A stretch of 63,294 nucleotides of DNA from Rhodococcus sp. IEGM 1381 (GTDB taxonomy: Bacteria; Actinomycetota; Actinomycetes; Mycobacteriales; Mycobacteriaceae): the NCBI RefSeq assembly GCF_030056795.1, contig NZ_JASHKQ010000021.1, positions 1 through 63,294 of the forward strand. The letters run 5' to 3'. The notes beneath the pieces were generated by a model, which saw only the letters and a list, made by a program, of their open reading frames with translations, did no database searches and had not been told where the DNA came from. Below are positions 16,006 to 25,190 of this stretch, piece after piece (the first letter of the stretch is position 1; the number at the start of each line of letters is the position of its first letter). The position numbers and the translations under genes were made by a program.

Positions 16006-18327
16006 TCACCAGGCCAGGTTCGGCTGCTGCTCGCCGATCGAGAACCCGAATTCGACACCTGTGCGGTGCGTACAGCCGAACAAATCGTCGGCCACGTCCT
16101 CCGGTGCCCGCCCCAGGGCCGCTGCCCACCGTGCCGCACGTTTATTCGACCGAGAAGTGCTCAATTCCACGACTCCCGTACCCCCGACGTCCACAGTCAT
16201 CCGGTCGGCCCCGGTGGCGAGCAGTCGACGCAGAGCGTGCTCGCCGAACAGCACCGGGCCGCGTACGTGCACGACGGCGTGGCTGCGGCCGGTATCGCTG
16301 GGCTGCCCCTGCTTCACCCGCGGATCGACGTCCCCCCACGGCCGCCGCAACTCGGCTGCGTCGGGGCCGTGAATCCATACCGCGCAATCTCTTTCGCGCA
16401 GAACGGATCCGACGGTGCGCAGCAGAGACGCCGAGGTGTGTCCCGCGGAATCCACGACCACAACGATCTCGGGCACGGCGTAGAGCAGACCGTGGGTGCG
16501 CGCCGCCGGGTCGGTGATGCGTGAGGCCAACATCATGGCCTCCAGGTTCTTACGTTCGCGGTCTCCGCCCGTCCGCTCGGCCCATTCCGGCCCGTCGTGC
16601 CAGGCGATTGCGCGCGGCAAATGTGCCAGGACGGCTCCGGCGTCGTAGGCGCGGTGCGCAAAATCCCAGTCCTCTCCGCCGTATCCGACGATGCTCTCGT
16701 CGAACCCGCCGATCTCCGTGAAGAGCTGCTGGGTGCACGACATGACCGCGCTGATGATGTACCGGTACGAGCGTCGATCGGCGTCGAGCAAGTCGCGCGA
16801 GTGCGTGTATCCGTCTCGGAGCCAGAGCGGTTCCGTCAGCTCCGGCGGTCCGGCCGATCGCCCTCCGAGCCACTCCGTCACATCCCTTGCGGCCCAGCCC
16901 TCCAGATCGGCGTGGCGTCGACGTCCCACGGCGAGGGCATCGGGCAGGGCCGCGAGCAGCCGGGCCGATTCCGCGATGTACCCGGGTTCGGGAACGGTGT
17001 CGGCGTCGAGAAAACACAGAATCTCACCGTGGGCGGCCGAGGCTCCGAGATTGCGTGCCGCTGCCGCACGAAACCCGAGATCGGACTGTCGTACGACGGT
17101 GATATCGAGCGCGGAACGAAAGGCATCGACGTCGGGCGCTATGGGGGACCCGTCGTCGGCCACGATCACCTGAATGAGAGAGGCCGGATGCGTCTGCACG
17201 GTCAGGGCAGTCAGAACCAACTCCAACCGGCGTTGTTGCTCGAAGTACGGAATCACCACCGACACCGACGGGTTCCGGTCGACGGGTGGCACCAGGTCCC
17301 ACCGATTGCCCGGTACCACCCAGCGGCCATCGGGCAGCTCCTGCGCCTTCAGCACGCTCTGTTCGCGAAACAGTGCGGAATACAGCGCCGCTGCCTGGTG
17401 AAGTGTCGGGTAGGGAACGGCGCCGGGTTGCCGCCAGGTCCTGTCGGGATGATCCAGCGCCTCGATCATGGCCGCAGCGAGGCCGTCGATGGAGTTCTCG
17501 TGGATCCAGAGTGTCCCGGGAGAATTGGCCTCGATCTCCTCCACGTACCGACCGCGGGGGACCAGCGGCCTACGGCCTGCCGCGATCCAGGAGTTGATCG
17601 AACCGGATGCCGACAGGTGTCGGTGGAACGCGACGGGTATCGCGACCGACCGAAGGAGTTCGTCCAGGCCGGCGTCGGGAACGAATCCGGTGGAGTCGAA
17701 CGAACGGCCGAGTTGTATAGCGGCACAAGCGAGTTCGTCGATCATGGTCTCGTGACCCGGCGACGCGGATCCGATCGACAGCAGGTCGACAGCAGCGTCG
17801 AGAGATCTCATGGCCTCCAGTACTTCCTCGTGCCCCTTGCCCGGGTACACGAACCCCAGTACGCCGACGACGTTGCGCATGGCGTCGCGCCGTCCGGGGT
17901 GCGGCGTCGCGCTGTGGATCGGGAGCGGAACGATGCGAACATCGACGGGGTGGTTCGCTATGTCGTCGAGCAGCAGCCGCTCGTGCATGCTGGAGACGAC
18001 GACTGCAGACGCGCAGTCGATCACCTGCCGATAGCATCTCGTTCGCGCTTCGAACGCGTGTCCGTCCGATACCTGCGGGATGTCGTGCAATGTGACGGTG
18101 ATCGGGGCTCGGTGCCGCTTCACTGCGGAGACGAACGCATTGGCGGCCTCACCCGCGGTTCGGCCGAACAGCCGGTCGGTGAAATGCAGGTGTATCGGAA
18201 TGTCGTCGCGCAGATCATGGAAGTCCGAGATCACCGGACTGGCTGTTGCAGAGGCCAATTCGCGTGCGCAGCGAATCACCCCGTGCTCAGGAGGGCCCAT
18301 GACGAGATGGTGCACAGGCTGGGTCAC
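16006..18327 (-). CDS. Two-domain glycosyltransferase (GT-B-like plus GT2)
   Basis: A 773-aa fusion. Residues about 1-340 resemble a GT4-like GT-B enzyme (HLVMGPPEHGVIRCARELA, LHFTDRLFGRTAGEAANAF, VVGVLGFVYPGKGHEEVLEA). From about residue 355 a GT2 (GT-A) domain begins: VSVVIPYFEQ, VIVADDGSP, CFLDADTVPEPG with the DxD-type metal site, and GFDESIVGYGGEDWDFAHRA as in galactosyltransferase C-termini. A further 130 residues show no known domain. The GTG start overlaps the WcbI stop by 4 bases (GTGA). No membrane segments are seen. It may add two sugars in a cell-surface glycan; donors and acceptors are unknown. Confidence 0.85.
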   Translation of the reverse strand: MTQPVHHLVMGPPEHGVIRCARELASATASPVISDFHDLRDDIPIHLHFTDRLFGRTAGEAANAFVSAVKRHRAPITVTLHDIPQVSDGHAFEARTRCYRQVIDCASAVVVSSMHERLLLDDIANHPVDVRIVPLPIHSATPHPGRRDAMRNVVGVLGFVYPGKGHEEVLEAMRSLDAAVDLLSIGSASPGHETMIDELACAAIQLGRSFDSTGFVPDAGLDELLRSVAIPVAFHRHLSASGSINSWIAAGRRPLVPRGRYVEEIEANSPGTLWIHENSIDGLAAAMIEALDHPDRTWRQPGAVPYPTLHQAAALYSALFREQSVLKAQELPDGRWVVPGNRWDLVPPVDRNPSVSVVIPYFEQQRRLELVLTALTVQTHPASLIQVIVADDGSPIAPDVDAFRSALDITVVRQSDLGFRAAAARNLGASAAHGEILCFLDADTVPEPGYIAESARLLAALPDALAVGRRRHADLEGWAARDVTEWLGGRSAGPPELTEPLWLRDGYTHSRDLLDADRRSYRYIISAVMSCTQQLFTEIGGFDESIVGYGGEDWDFAHRAYDAGAVLAHLPRAIAWHDGPEWAERTGGDRERKNLEAMMLASRITDPAARTHGLLYAVPEIVVVVDSAGHTSASLLRTVGSVLRERDCAVWIHGPDAAELRRPWGDVDPRVKQGQPSDTGRSHAVVHVRGPVLFGEHALRRLLATGADRMTVDVGGTGVVELSTSRSNKRAARWAAALGRAPEDVADDLFGCTHRTGVEFGFSIGEQQPNLAW

Positions 18328-19310
18328 GGCACCAGCTCCAGGATGCGAATCAGTTCCGAATGCCGCTCCAGCGCCGCATCGACGAATTCTGGATGAGCTG
18401 CGTACCAACGCAGGTGGGCACGGTGCACCGACCTCGGTGAATGCGGCGTGCCGTCGACCGACCACTCGGTCCGTGGATCGCCGTCGAGACCGAGCGCGTC
18501 GAGCACTCGTCGCTCGACCGGTGCCCTCACGCCACCGAGCAATTCGCGACCCGGATCCGCGGCGGTGCAGCCGGTGCCGAGCTGGTCGAGTATCCGCTGG
18601 GCCAGCGCAGTCAACACCACATTGGTCGCGTGATTGATCGTGTGGGTGGCAGCGCGCCCGGCATCGAAAAACAGGTCGGACGCTGCGATGTCGGTATCTC
18701 GGGTCTCGCGTCGGCGTAACTCGTCGAGGCTTGCCTCGGCTGCGTGTCTCAGGCCATCGCCCGAGACGGAGCGGTCCCAGTCGTCGTCCTCGCCGAGTCC
18801 GCTCTCAGCGGCGAGTATCGTGCGCAAGTCGTGGTACGGCACCAGGCTCGGAACGGCGGCAGGATTGCTCGGATGTCGAACGATCACGTGAAAGGGATGC
18901 AGCCCCGCATGTCTGAGCACCGGCCATCGCACGACGGTGGCCTCGGGCGGCAAGGTCTCGGCAAGGTCGGGTACCCCGAGCGGTAGCGAACGATAGCCGG
19001 CCCGAACCGGTTGGGTGAGAAAGACCGCCGCCTCGCGCACGAGCCGGTCGACATAGGGCAAGTCCGAGGACTCGAGCTCGTGGACGGGTGGTATGCGCAC
19101 CGTCCGCAGCGGCATGGCCGGATCGGAATCGAGGAGAATGCGCAGTGCCTCGGCCTGACAGTTTCCCCAGACCAGAAGGAGCGGCCGGTCGTCGTGTTCA
19201 GGGGCGTCACGGCCCTGTTGTCGTTCGTCTACTTCGTAGAATTCGCCGTAGTGGCGGGTGCGCCCGTCCATGCTTGCCCCGACGTAGTGTGCTCGTTCGT
19301 AGTGAACCAT
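18324..19310 (-). CDS. WcbI-type polysaccharide biosynthesis protein (putative acyltransferase)
   Basis: A 328-aa protein with the WcbI signature LLLVWGNCQAEALRILL near residue 40, followed by LTQPVRAGYRSLPLG and HPFHVIVRHPSNPAAVPS. WcbI from Burkholderia capsule loci has an SGNH-like fold that binds CoA and is thought to acetylate polysaccharide. The C-terminal third (HTINHATNVVLTALAQRIL) is helical. The ATG at 19310 is preferred for length, though its GAGGAA is very close; the ATG at 19271 is an alternative. It is the first gene of a two-gene minus-strand operon with the fused glycosyltransferase, divergent from four other sugar-transfer genes. Confidence 0.8.
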   Translation of the reverse strand: MVHYERAHYVGASMDGRTRHYGEFYEVDERQQGRDAPEHDDRPLLLVWGNCQAEALRILLDSDPAMPLRTVRIPPVHELESSDLPYVDRLVREAAVFLTQPVRAGYRSLPLGVPDLAETLPPEATVVRWPVLRHAGLHPFHVIVRHPSNPAAVPSLVPYHDLRTILAAESGLGEDDDWDRSVSGDGLRHAAEASLDELRRRETRDTDIAASDLFFDAGRAATHTINHATNVVLTALAQRILDQLGTGCTAADPGRELLGGVRAPVERRVLDALGLDGDPRTEWSVDGTPHSPRSVHRAHLRWYAAHPEFVDAALERHSELIRILELVP

Positions 19311-19439
19311 TTCCTCGCCAACGTAGCCCCGGAAGACCTGCTGCGCCAACCCCGATTGAACCCGGGCGAAAGTGGGTATTGGACACGTATCGCGTGTCGG
19401 GACCAGGCACGATTGTCCTGCCTGTACCCGAAGGAAGTC

Positions 19440-20519
19440 ATGATTCGTGTTGCCTCGGTTCCGTCCTCGCATGTCTACGTCCAGCACCTGCAGCCAGTGC
19501 GCGGCGACGGTGCGGCGTTCACCCCTGAGTCCGTCACGTTGCTGCCCGACCCTCCTCCCGTCCGCGTGGATGCACCCGGTCAGTGGTGGCCGCCGCGGCT
19601 TCTCGATGCTCAGTGGCTTGCCGAGCAGACCGATGTTCGGTTCGACGTTCTGCACGTGCATTTCGGGTTCGAGTCCTTCGGTCCCGAGGAGCTCGCTCGC
19701 ACCGTCGAACACCTCCGTACCCACCGGCAGGCGTTGGTTCTGACCGTCCATGATCTGCACAATCCCCACGTCGCCGACAACACCGATCACCTCCGGCAAC
19801 TGGACGTCCTGGTTCGCGGAGCCGATGCGGTGATCACCTTGACGGAGGGCGCAGCCGCCTGGATCCACGATCGGTGGGGGGTGCGCGCGACGGTGGTGGA
19901 GCATCCTCACGTGGTGCCGCTCGAGCGAATGAAATGCGCCCGCCCCCGGTCGGACTCGTTCGTCATCGGTGTCCATGCCAAGAACCTACGATCCAACATG
20001 GACCCGCTGGCGGTGATGGACGCGGTGATCGAGGCTGCGAGATCGCTGCCCGACGCGACGGTTCGGTTGGATATCGACGAGGATGTCTTCGAGTCCACGA
20101 GCCACTGGTACAGCCCCACTGCCGGCGCAAAGCTGTTGGATTACAACATGTTTCCCGACGTCGATGTGCGGGTCCATCGGCGGTTCGACGACGATGCGCT
20201 CTGGGACTATCTCACCGAGATCGACGTGTCGTTGCTGCCGTATCGATTCGGCACCCACTCGGGCTGGCTGGAGGCATGCCGCGATCTCGGGACGGCCGTG
20301 GTCGCGTCGGATTGTGGCTTCTATGCAGACCAAGCCCCGGTGCACAGCTTCCGAATGGGAATCGACTCTTTCGACGCGGCCGGCCTCGTTGCGGCCGTGC
20401 GGGCAGCGCACGACGATCGAACGCCCGCACTCGATTCCGACGTCCGAGCGCAGCAGAGACGAACGATCGCAGAAACCCACGCAGCAATCTATTCGGTAGT
20501 GACAAAGGAGATGCGTTGA
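19440..20519 (+). CDS. Glycosyltransferase, GT-B type
   Basis: A 359-aa enzyme and first gene of a four-gene operon. The start is supported by GAAGGA. It lacks the long Gly-rich N-terminal loop of GT4 but has DVLHVHFGFES, ALVLTVHDLHNPH, VVEHPHVVPL and, in the second domain, FVIGVHAKNLRSNMDPLAVM and DVSLLPYRFGTHSGWLEACRD; the last resembles the nucleotide-sugar binding region of GT-B enzymes. No signal or membrane segments. Its stop overlaps the next start (TTGA). The sugar donor is unknown. Confidence 0.75.
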   Translation: MIRVASVPSSHVYVQHLQPVRGDGAAFTPESVTLLPDPPPVRVDAPGQWWPPRLLDAQWLAEQTDVRFDVLHVHFGFESFGPEELARTVEHLRTHRQALVLTVHDLHNPHVADNTDHLRQLDVLVRGADAVITLTEGAAAWIHDRWGVRATVVEHPHVVPLERMKCARPRSDSFVIGVHAKNLRSNMDPLAVMDAVIEAARSLPDATVRLDIDEDVFESTSHWYSPTAGAKLLDYNMFPDVDVRVHRRFDDDALWDYLTEIDVSLLPYRFGTHSGWLEACRDLGTAVVASDCGFYADQAPVHSFRMGIDSFDAAGLVAAVRAAHDDRTPALDSDVRAQQRRTIAETHAAIYSVVTKEMR

Positions 20520-21625
20520 ACGAGAACCCACTTCGCATCGCGGTGCTGGCGTCATCGAGTTTTCCGGTGGCCCAGCCTTTCGCAGGCGGTCTGGAGGCAC
20601 ACGTCTACAACCTGGTGCGTGCGCTCACCGAGCGCGGACACCGGGTGAGTTTGTTCGCAGCGGACGGCTCGAGCGTCGATCTGGACGCGACGCTGCTGCC
20701 GGTCCGAACATTGGATCTGACGCCGATATCCATTGCCGACGTCTCGATCACTCCGACCGCCATTCGCGAACACCACGCCTATCTCGCGGTCATGATGGAA
20801 CTGGCCGGGACATTGTCCGAGTCTTTCGACATCGTGCACAACCACAGCCTGCACTACCTGCCGCTGGCCATGTCCTCGACGTTGTCGGTGCCGATGGTGA
20901 CGACTCTGCACACACCGCCGTTCGCATGGTTGGAGTCGGCCGTGGCGCTGGCCCCGGCCGGGGCCAACACCTTCGCCGCGGTGAGTGAGTTCGCAGCCTC
21001 GCAGTGGGCCGATGTCACTACCGGCACCGTCGTCATTCGCAACGGAATTTCGTTGGAGGAGTGGCCCTTCGGTAGCGGTGGTGATTACGTGGTGTGGTCC
21101 GGCCGGATCGTTCCGGAAAAAGGACTGCACCTGGCCATCGCCGCCGCGAAGCAAGCAGGACGCTTACTGCGCATCGCGGGTCCGCTGAGTAATCTCGACT
21201 ACTTCCACGACGTCGTCGAACCGCTGCTCGACAAGGACATTCGCTACGTCGGGCACCTCGATCAGCCTGCGTTGGCGGCGTTGGTGGCCGGTGCCGAGGT
21301 CGCGCTGGTTTCGCCGGTGTGGTCCGAGCCGTACGGCCTCGTGGTGGCGGAAGCGCTGGCCTGCGGCACTCCCGTCGCCGCGTTCGCGCGGGGCGGCATT
21401 CCGGAGATCGTCGACGCATCGTCGGGGGTTCTCGTACCGGCAGACGACGTGGAGGGCCTCGCTGCGGCGATCCCTCGAGCAGCCGCCCTGAAGAGAAGCG
21501 ACGTCAGGGCACGCGCCGAAGCGGTGTGCTCGATGGATCGGATGGTCGACGAGTACGAGGCGTTGTACCGCTCGACGCTCCAGGCAGTCGCAGACCCGGT
21601 AGACGATCGGCTCGCGATCGCATGA
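20516..21625 (+). CDS. Glycosyltransferase family 4
   Basis: A 369-aa GT-B enzyme. The TTG start has AAAGGAG at the usual distance and overlaps the previous stop by 4 bases. N-terminal domain: AGGLEAHVYNLVRAL, then DIVHNHSLHYLPLA. C-terminal domain: VVWSGRIVPEKGLHLAI, VALVSPVWSEPYGLVVAEAL (the E-x7-E motif with both Glu) and CGTPVAAFARGGIPEIV. This is a retaining transferase that uses a nucleotide sugar. It is coupled to the next gene by an ATGA overlap. Confidence 0.9.
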   Translation: MNENPLRIAVLASSSFPVAQPFAGGLEAHVYNLVRALTERGHRVSLFAADGSSVDLDATLLPVRTLDLTPISIADVSITPTAIREHHAYLAVMMELAGTLSESFDIVHNHSLHYLPLAMSSTLSVPMVTTLHTPPFAWLESAVALAPAGANTFAAVSEFAASQWADVTTGTVVIRNGISLEEWPFGSGGDYVVWSGRIVPEKGLHLAIAAAKQAGRLLRIAGPLSNLDYFHDVVEPLLDKDIRYVGHLDQPALAALVAGAEVALVSPVWSEPYGLVVAEALACGTPVAAFARGGIPEIVDASSGVLVPADDVEGLAAAIPRAAALKRSDVRARAEAVCSMDRMVDEYEALYRSTLQAVADPVDDRLAIA

Positions 21626-22626
21626 TCGGCTATTACGCGCACCATCACGGGGTCGGTCACGTCACCCGCGCCGACGCCATCGCACGCTCGATGTCGGAAC
21701 CGATGACCGTTCTGTCCTCGAGAACTCGACCGCCGGGGCATGCGGCGGCCGAATGGCTCTCGCTACCGTTCGATGTGGACGAATCCACAGGCTCTGTGGC
21801 ACAAGATAGTTCGGCGGGAGGCGTGCTGCACTGGGCGCCGCACGACGTGGACGGTCTGACCGAGCGGATGGCGATCATCGCGCAGTGGGTGGCGCGTGAG
21901 AAACCGTCGGCGGTAGTGGTCGACGTATCGGTCGAAGTGTCGATGTTCCTGCGTCTCATGGGAGTTCGGGTGATCGTCATGGCAATACCGGGGGAGCGGA
22001 CGGATCCGATCCACGGCCTCGCCTACCGGTCAGCAACACACATCGTCGCGCCGTGGTCCCGCGAGGTCTACGACCCCAGCTGGCTGCTGCCCTACGCGGA
22101 CAAGACGACGTTCTCGGGCTCGATCAGCCGATTCGCCGCACGCGAGCGAACCTCGCTTCCGAGCGATCCGACGGTCGTGGTGTTGGGTGCTGCAGGCGGT
22201 ACGTCACTCACCCGCGATCTGGTGGACTCGTGGTCCGCGGTGGACGCCCGCTTCGAGTTTCGCGCCCTCGGCGTAGCCGGCGGCGACTGGATCGACGACG
22301 TATGGCCGGTGCTGTGTTCGGCCGCTCTCGTCGTCACACACGCCGGGCAGAACGCCGTCGCAGACGTCGCTGCGTCGGGTGCGCCCGCCATCGTCGTCCC
22401 ACAGGCTCGGCCCTTCGACGAGCAATCGGCCACCGGACGGGCCCTCGCCGACGGGTCGATCGCCGAGGTGCTCGATACATGGCCGTCCGTAGCCCGATGG
22501 CATGCAGCGGCGGACCGCGCTCTCGATCTCGGGGGTGCCCGGTGGTCGGCACTTCGCACCGACGGTGCGCCAACTCGAGCCGCCCGGGCCATCGAGCAAT
22601 CCGTACTTCGACGGAGCCGGCAGTGA
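21622..22626 (+). CDS. Glycosyltransferase with GT28/MurG-like C-terminal domain
   Basis: A 334-aa GT-B enzyme. The N-terminus YYAHHHGVGHVTRADAIA matches the GHxxR loop of MurG-like and UGT enzymes. The C-terminal domain has VVTHAGQNAVADVAASGAP followed by VPQARPFDEQ, the nucleotide-sugar pocket of the GT28/GT1 group. No membrane segment. Coupled on both sides by 4-nt overlaps. It probably acts with its neighbours on one glycan or glycolipid. Confidence 0.8.
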   Translation: MIGYYAHHHGVGHVTRADAIARSMSEPMTVLSSRTRPPGHAAAEWLSLPFDVDESTGSVAQDSSAGGVLHWAPHDVDGLTERMAIIAQWVAREKPSAVVVDVSVEVSMFLRLMGVRVIVMAIPGERTDPIHGLAYRSATHIVAPWSREVYDPSWLLPYADKTTFSGSISRFAARERTSLPSDPTVVVLGAAGGTSLTRDLVDSWSAVDARFEFRALGVAGGDWIDDVWPVLCSAALVVTHAGQNAVADVAASGAPAIVVPQARPFDEQSATGRALADGSIAEVLDTWPSVARWHAAADRALDLGGARWSALRTDGAPTRAARAIEQSVLRRSRQ

Positions 22627-23453
22627 AGATCGCGGTCGTCACCGTGGTGGCCGGTAGACACGAGCACCTGGGCGCTCAGGTACGCGGTCTGCGACCGATC
22701 ACCGTGGAACAGGTCGACCACATCGTCGTATCCATGGGTGACAACGCGATTGCCGACGTACTCACCCGAACCGGTTCGGCCGCCACTTGTATCGAGATCC
22801 CCGCGGACGGCGCGCTACCGCTGGCCCGTGCGCGCAACCTCGGCGCGGCAGAGGCCGTCGACCGCGGGGCAGAGTTGTTGGTTTTCCTCGACGTCGACTG
22901 CATCCCGGGGCCGGGATTGCTGGAGCGATACCGTTGCGCGGCAGCCGCTGCGGGCAACGAACGATCCCTGCTGTGCGGTCCGGTGACCTACCTGAAAGAA
23001 CGCGACGTCGGTACCGAGGGTCCGGCTTTGGCGGCACTGACCGCGCCACATCCGGCGCGCCCGAATCCGCCCGCCGGAACCGTCGCGCACGGAGACAACT
23101 TCGACCTCTTCTGGTCGCTGTCCTTCGCCGTCACCACACAGACCTGGACCGAACTGGGTGGTTTCTGCGAGGACTACACCGGCTACGGCGGCGAGGACAC
23201 CGATTTCGCAGCCACCGCGGTGGCGTCGGGCATGGGGTTGCGGTGGGTGGGCGGGGCGCATGCGTATCACCAGTGGCATCCGGTCTCCGATCCTCCGATA
23301 GAACATCTCGACGACATCGTTGCCAACGCGCGCAGGTTCTTCGATCGATGGGGTCGGTGGCCGATGGTCGGTTGGCTCGACGCGTTCGCGGCCCGCGGGC
23401 TCATCGAGTTCGGCGACTCCGGGATTCGGCGCACATCCGGTCACGTCGCCTAG
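22623..23453 (+). CDS. Glycosyltransferase family 2 with galactosyltransferase-like C-terminus
   Basis: A 276-aa GT-A enzyme starting at GTG, overlapping the previous stop (GTGA). VVTVVAGRHEHLGAQ begins the fold; LARARNLGAAEA, LLVFLDVDCIPGPG (DxD-type site) and ELGGFCEDYTGYGGEDTDFA follow. The last motif is shared with the GT2 half of the fused enzyme at 16006, so the two may come from a common ancestor or act on similar acceptors. It is the last gene of the plus-strand sugar operon. Confidence 0.87.
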   Translation: MKIAVVTVVAGRHEHLGAQVRGLRPITVEQVDHIVVSMGDNAIADVLTRTGSAATCIEIPADGALPLARARNLGAAEAVDRGAELLVFLDVDCIPGPGLLERYRCAAAAAGNERSLLCGPVTYLKERDVGTEGPALAALTAPHPARPNPPAGTVAHGDNFDLFWSLSFAVTTQTWTELGGFCEDYTGYGGEDTDFAATAVASGMGLRWVGGAHAYHQWHPVSDPPIEHLDDIVANARRFFDRWGRWPMVGWLDAFAARGLIEFGDSGIRRTSGHVA

Positions 23454-23486
23454 GCTGGTCGGACATTCGCACGGAGGAGTAAGCCA

Positions 23487-24509
23487 GTGCCCCAGCCTTC
23501 TCAGCCACTGCGTTCGCTCGGCTTCCTCACGATCGGCTTGTTCGACGAAGCAGATCCCGCGCGCGGGCACGAATCGACGTTGAGCATCATCGAACTCGGC
23601 GAGCGGCTCGGCTTCGACAGCGCGTGGCTTCGCCACCGACATCTGCAGTACGGAATTTCCTCACCGATTGCTGTGATGGCTGCCGCCTCGCAGCGGACCC
23701 ACCGGATAGCGCTCGGCACGGCGGTGACCCCGTTGGGTTGGGAGAACCCTCTGCGATTGGCCGAGGATCTCGCGACGGTCGACGTGCTCTCTGGTGGACG
23801 GATCAATCCCGGTGTCAGTGTCGGTCCACCGATGCAGTTCGAGCGCGTCAAGTACTCGCTGTATCCCGACACCGCGAACGACGAGGATTTCGGGTACGGA
23901 CGGGTATCGAGGTTGCTCGGTTTCGTGGCCGGTGAGCCGGCCTCGACGTGGGCGGGAACCGAAGGAATCGAATCGTATTCCGATCGTGTGCAACCGCATT
24001 CGCCCGGCTTGCGCAGTCGGATGTGGTACGGCGGCGCAAGCCTTCGGTCGGCGCAGTGGGCCGGTGAGAACGCGATGAATCTTCTGGTGAGCAGCGTGGT
24101 GCGTGCCGAGGAATCGACCGAGTTCGACGAGATTCAGCTCTCGCACATCGGGCGGTTCCGGCAGTTCCATCCGGCAGGGCGCGATGCAAGGGTGTCGCAG
24201 GGACTGGTCGTGATTCCGACCGACAGCGCCAGTGCCGGTCAGATCGCCAAGTACGAGGAGTACGCGCGGGGCCGATCGGTGCGCACGCACGAGCCGCAGG
24301 GCCCGGCGCGCATGATGTTCGCACCAGACCTGGTCGGCACCTCGGATCACATTGCCGAGCAGTTGTATGCCAACAAGTCGTTTCGTGAGGTGAACGAGGT
24401 GGCGTTCGCATTGCCGTTCAGCTTCGACCATGAGGACTACGTGCAGATCCTCACCGACATAGCGCTCGAGCTGGGTCCGGCCCTGGGGTGGAAACCCGCA
24501 CCGCAATGA
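23487..24509 (+). CDS. LLM class flavin-dependent oxidoreductase
   Basis: A 340-aa luciferase-like TIM-barrel protein. Family motifs include IIELGERLGFDSAWLRHRH, TVDVLSGGRINPGVSVG and YGGASLRSAQWAGENAMNLL. These enzymes use FMNH2 or F420, and which applies cannot be told. The GTG at 23487 has GGAGGAG-like bases upstream. It begins 33 bases after the glycosyltransferase operon and may be read through from it. A hairpin covers its stop codon. Confidence 0.87.
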   Translation: MPQPSQPLRSLGFLTIGLFDEADPARGHESTLSIIELGERLGFDSAWLRHRHLQYGISSPIAVMAAASQRTHRIALGTAVTPLGWENPLRLAEDLATVDVLSGGRINPGVSVGPPMQFERVKYSLYPDTANDEDFGYGRVSRLLGFVAGEPASTWAGTEGIESYSDRVQPHSPGLRSRMWYGGASLRSAQWAGENAMNLLVSSVVRAEESTEFDEIQLSHIGRFRQFHPAGRDARVSQGLVVIPTDSASAGQIAKYEEYARGRSVRTHEPQGPARMMFAPDLVGTSDHIAEQLYANKSFREVNEVAFALPFSFDHEDYVQILTDIALELGPALGWKPAPQ

Positions 24510-24541
24510 GGACGACCGACCGTACGGCCCGTCGTCCTCAT
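24506..24541. terminator. Hairpin at the LLM gene stop
   Basis: An 11-bp perfect inverted repeat (ATGAGGACGAC at 24506-24516 with 24531-24541) overlaps the LLM stop and lies at the 3' end of the opposite-strand lipase fragment. It may terminate in both directions. No T-run. Confidence 0.55.
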
Positions 24542-24563
24542 CGGTGTAGTGCTGAGCGGGTGA

Positions 24564-24816
24564 CTATCCGCCGGTGATGGGGGAGTTGTACGGCGCACGG
24601 GATCGACTTCGTGGGGAAGCCCTTCGGATCCAGCGCGTTCTTCACGATTCCGATCGCGCGCTGCGAGACCGAGATCGACAGGTGGTCGGACAGGTCGATT
24701 CCGCAGCCGTCCTGCAGGGTGACGTTGTTGACCGTGGCACCGGGGCCTGCGGTGAGGAACGTCGTCTTGTAGGGGGTGACTACCTCGTCGTACTTGGTAC
24801 CGATCACGGTGTACTT
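24564..24816 (-). pseudogene. 3' fragment of a secreted lipase gene
   Basis: On the minus strand about 80 codons resemble the C-terminus of actinobacterial secreted triacylglycerol lipases: KYTVIGTKYDEVVTPY, NNVTLQDGCGIDLSDHLS and KSIPCAVQLP. The catalytic Ser half and the signal peptide are absent. A run of five C (minus strand; 24579-24583) shifts the frame. With four C the end would read QLPITGG then stop (TAG at 24566-24564), the expected family terminus, whereas the present frame runs on to 24538. The gene is thus both truncated and frameshifted, and its 5' part ends where the PucR fragment begins. Confidence 0.75.
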
Positions 24817-24818
24817 AC

Positions 24819-25190
24819 GAGCTGCTGAGTCTCGTTCGTCGGTTGCGATACGCGCCGGGAACGTATCGGATTGCAGATCTGGTGTTCGAGTATCAGGTGA
24901 GCAGGCCCGGTCTGGGCCGCAAGCACCTCGTGACGTTGATCGATCCGCTCCGCGATTCGGTCGATCTGTTGCCGACGCTGCAGGCCTTCGTCGAATCGGA
25001 CTCCAACCGGAAGAAGACGGCCACCTGGCTGACGGTGCACCCCAACACGGTCGACTACCGCCTCAAGCGCGTGGAGCAGCTCACCGGACTGGATCCGATG
25101 AAGCCGTCGGGGCTGCGCCGACTCCACGCGGCTCTGATCGCCGACCGCCTCGAGGCGCGCCGCGCTCCGGTTGACGAGCGAATATCGTGA
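24819..25190 (+). pseudogene. 3' fragment of a PucR/CdaR-type regulator gene
   Basis: About 120 codons match only the C-terminal part of a PucR-family regulator: LRYAPGTYRIADLVFEYQ, then the helix-turn-helix TATWLTVHPNTVDYRLKR and VEQLTGLDP. Full proteins are 400-550 aa, so the sensory half is missing. The homology begins at about 24819, a few bases after the lipase homology stops. A TTG at 24843 could still start a 115-aa DNA-binding peptide. Its stop overlaps the EAL gene start (GTGA), so it may now serve to couple translation of that gene. Confidence 0.7.

Noticed and set aside
24843..25190. Intact small PucR-type regulator
   Set aside because: It holds only the C-terminal HTH portion, the match continues upstream of the start codon to about 24819, and then stops abruptly at the lipase fragment.
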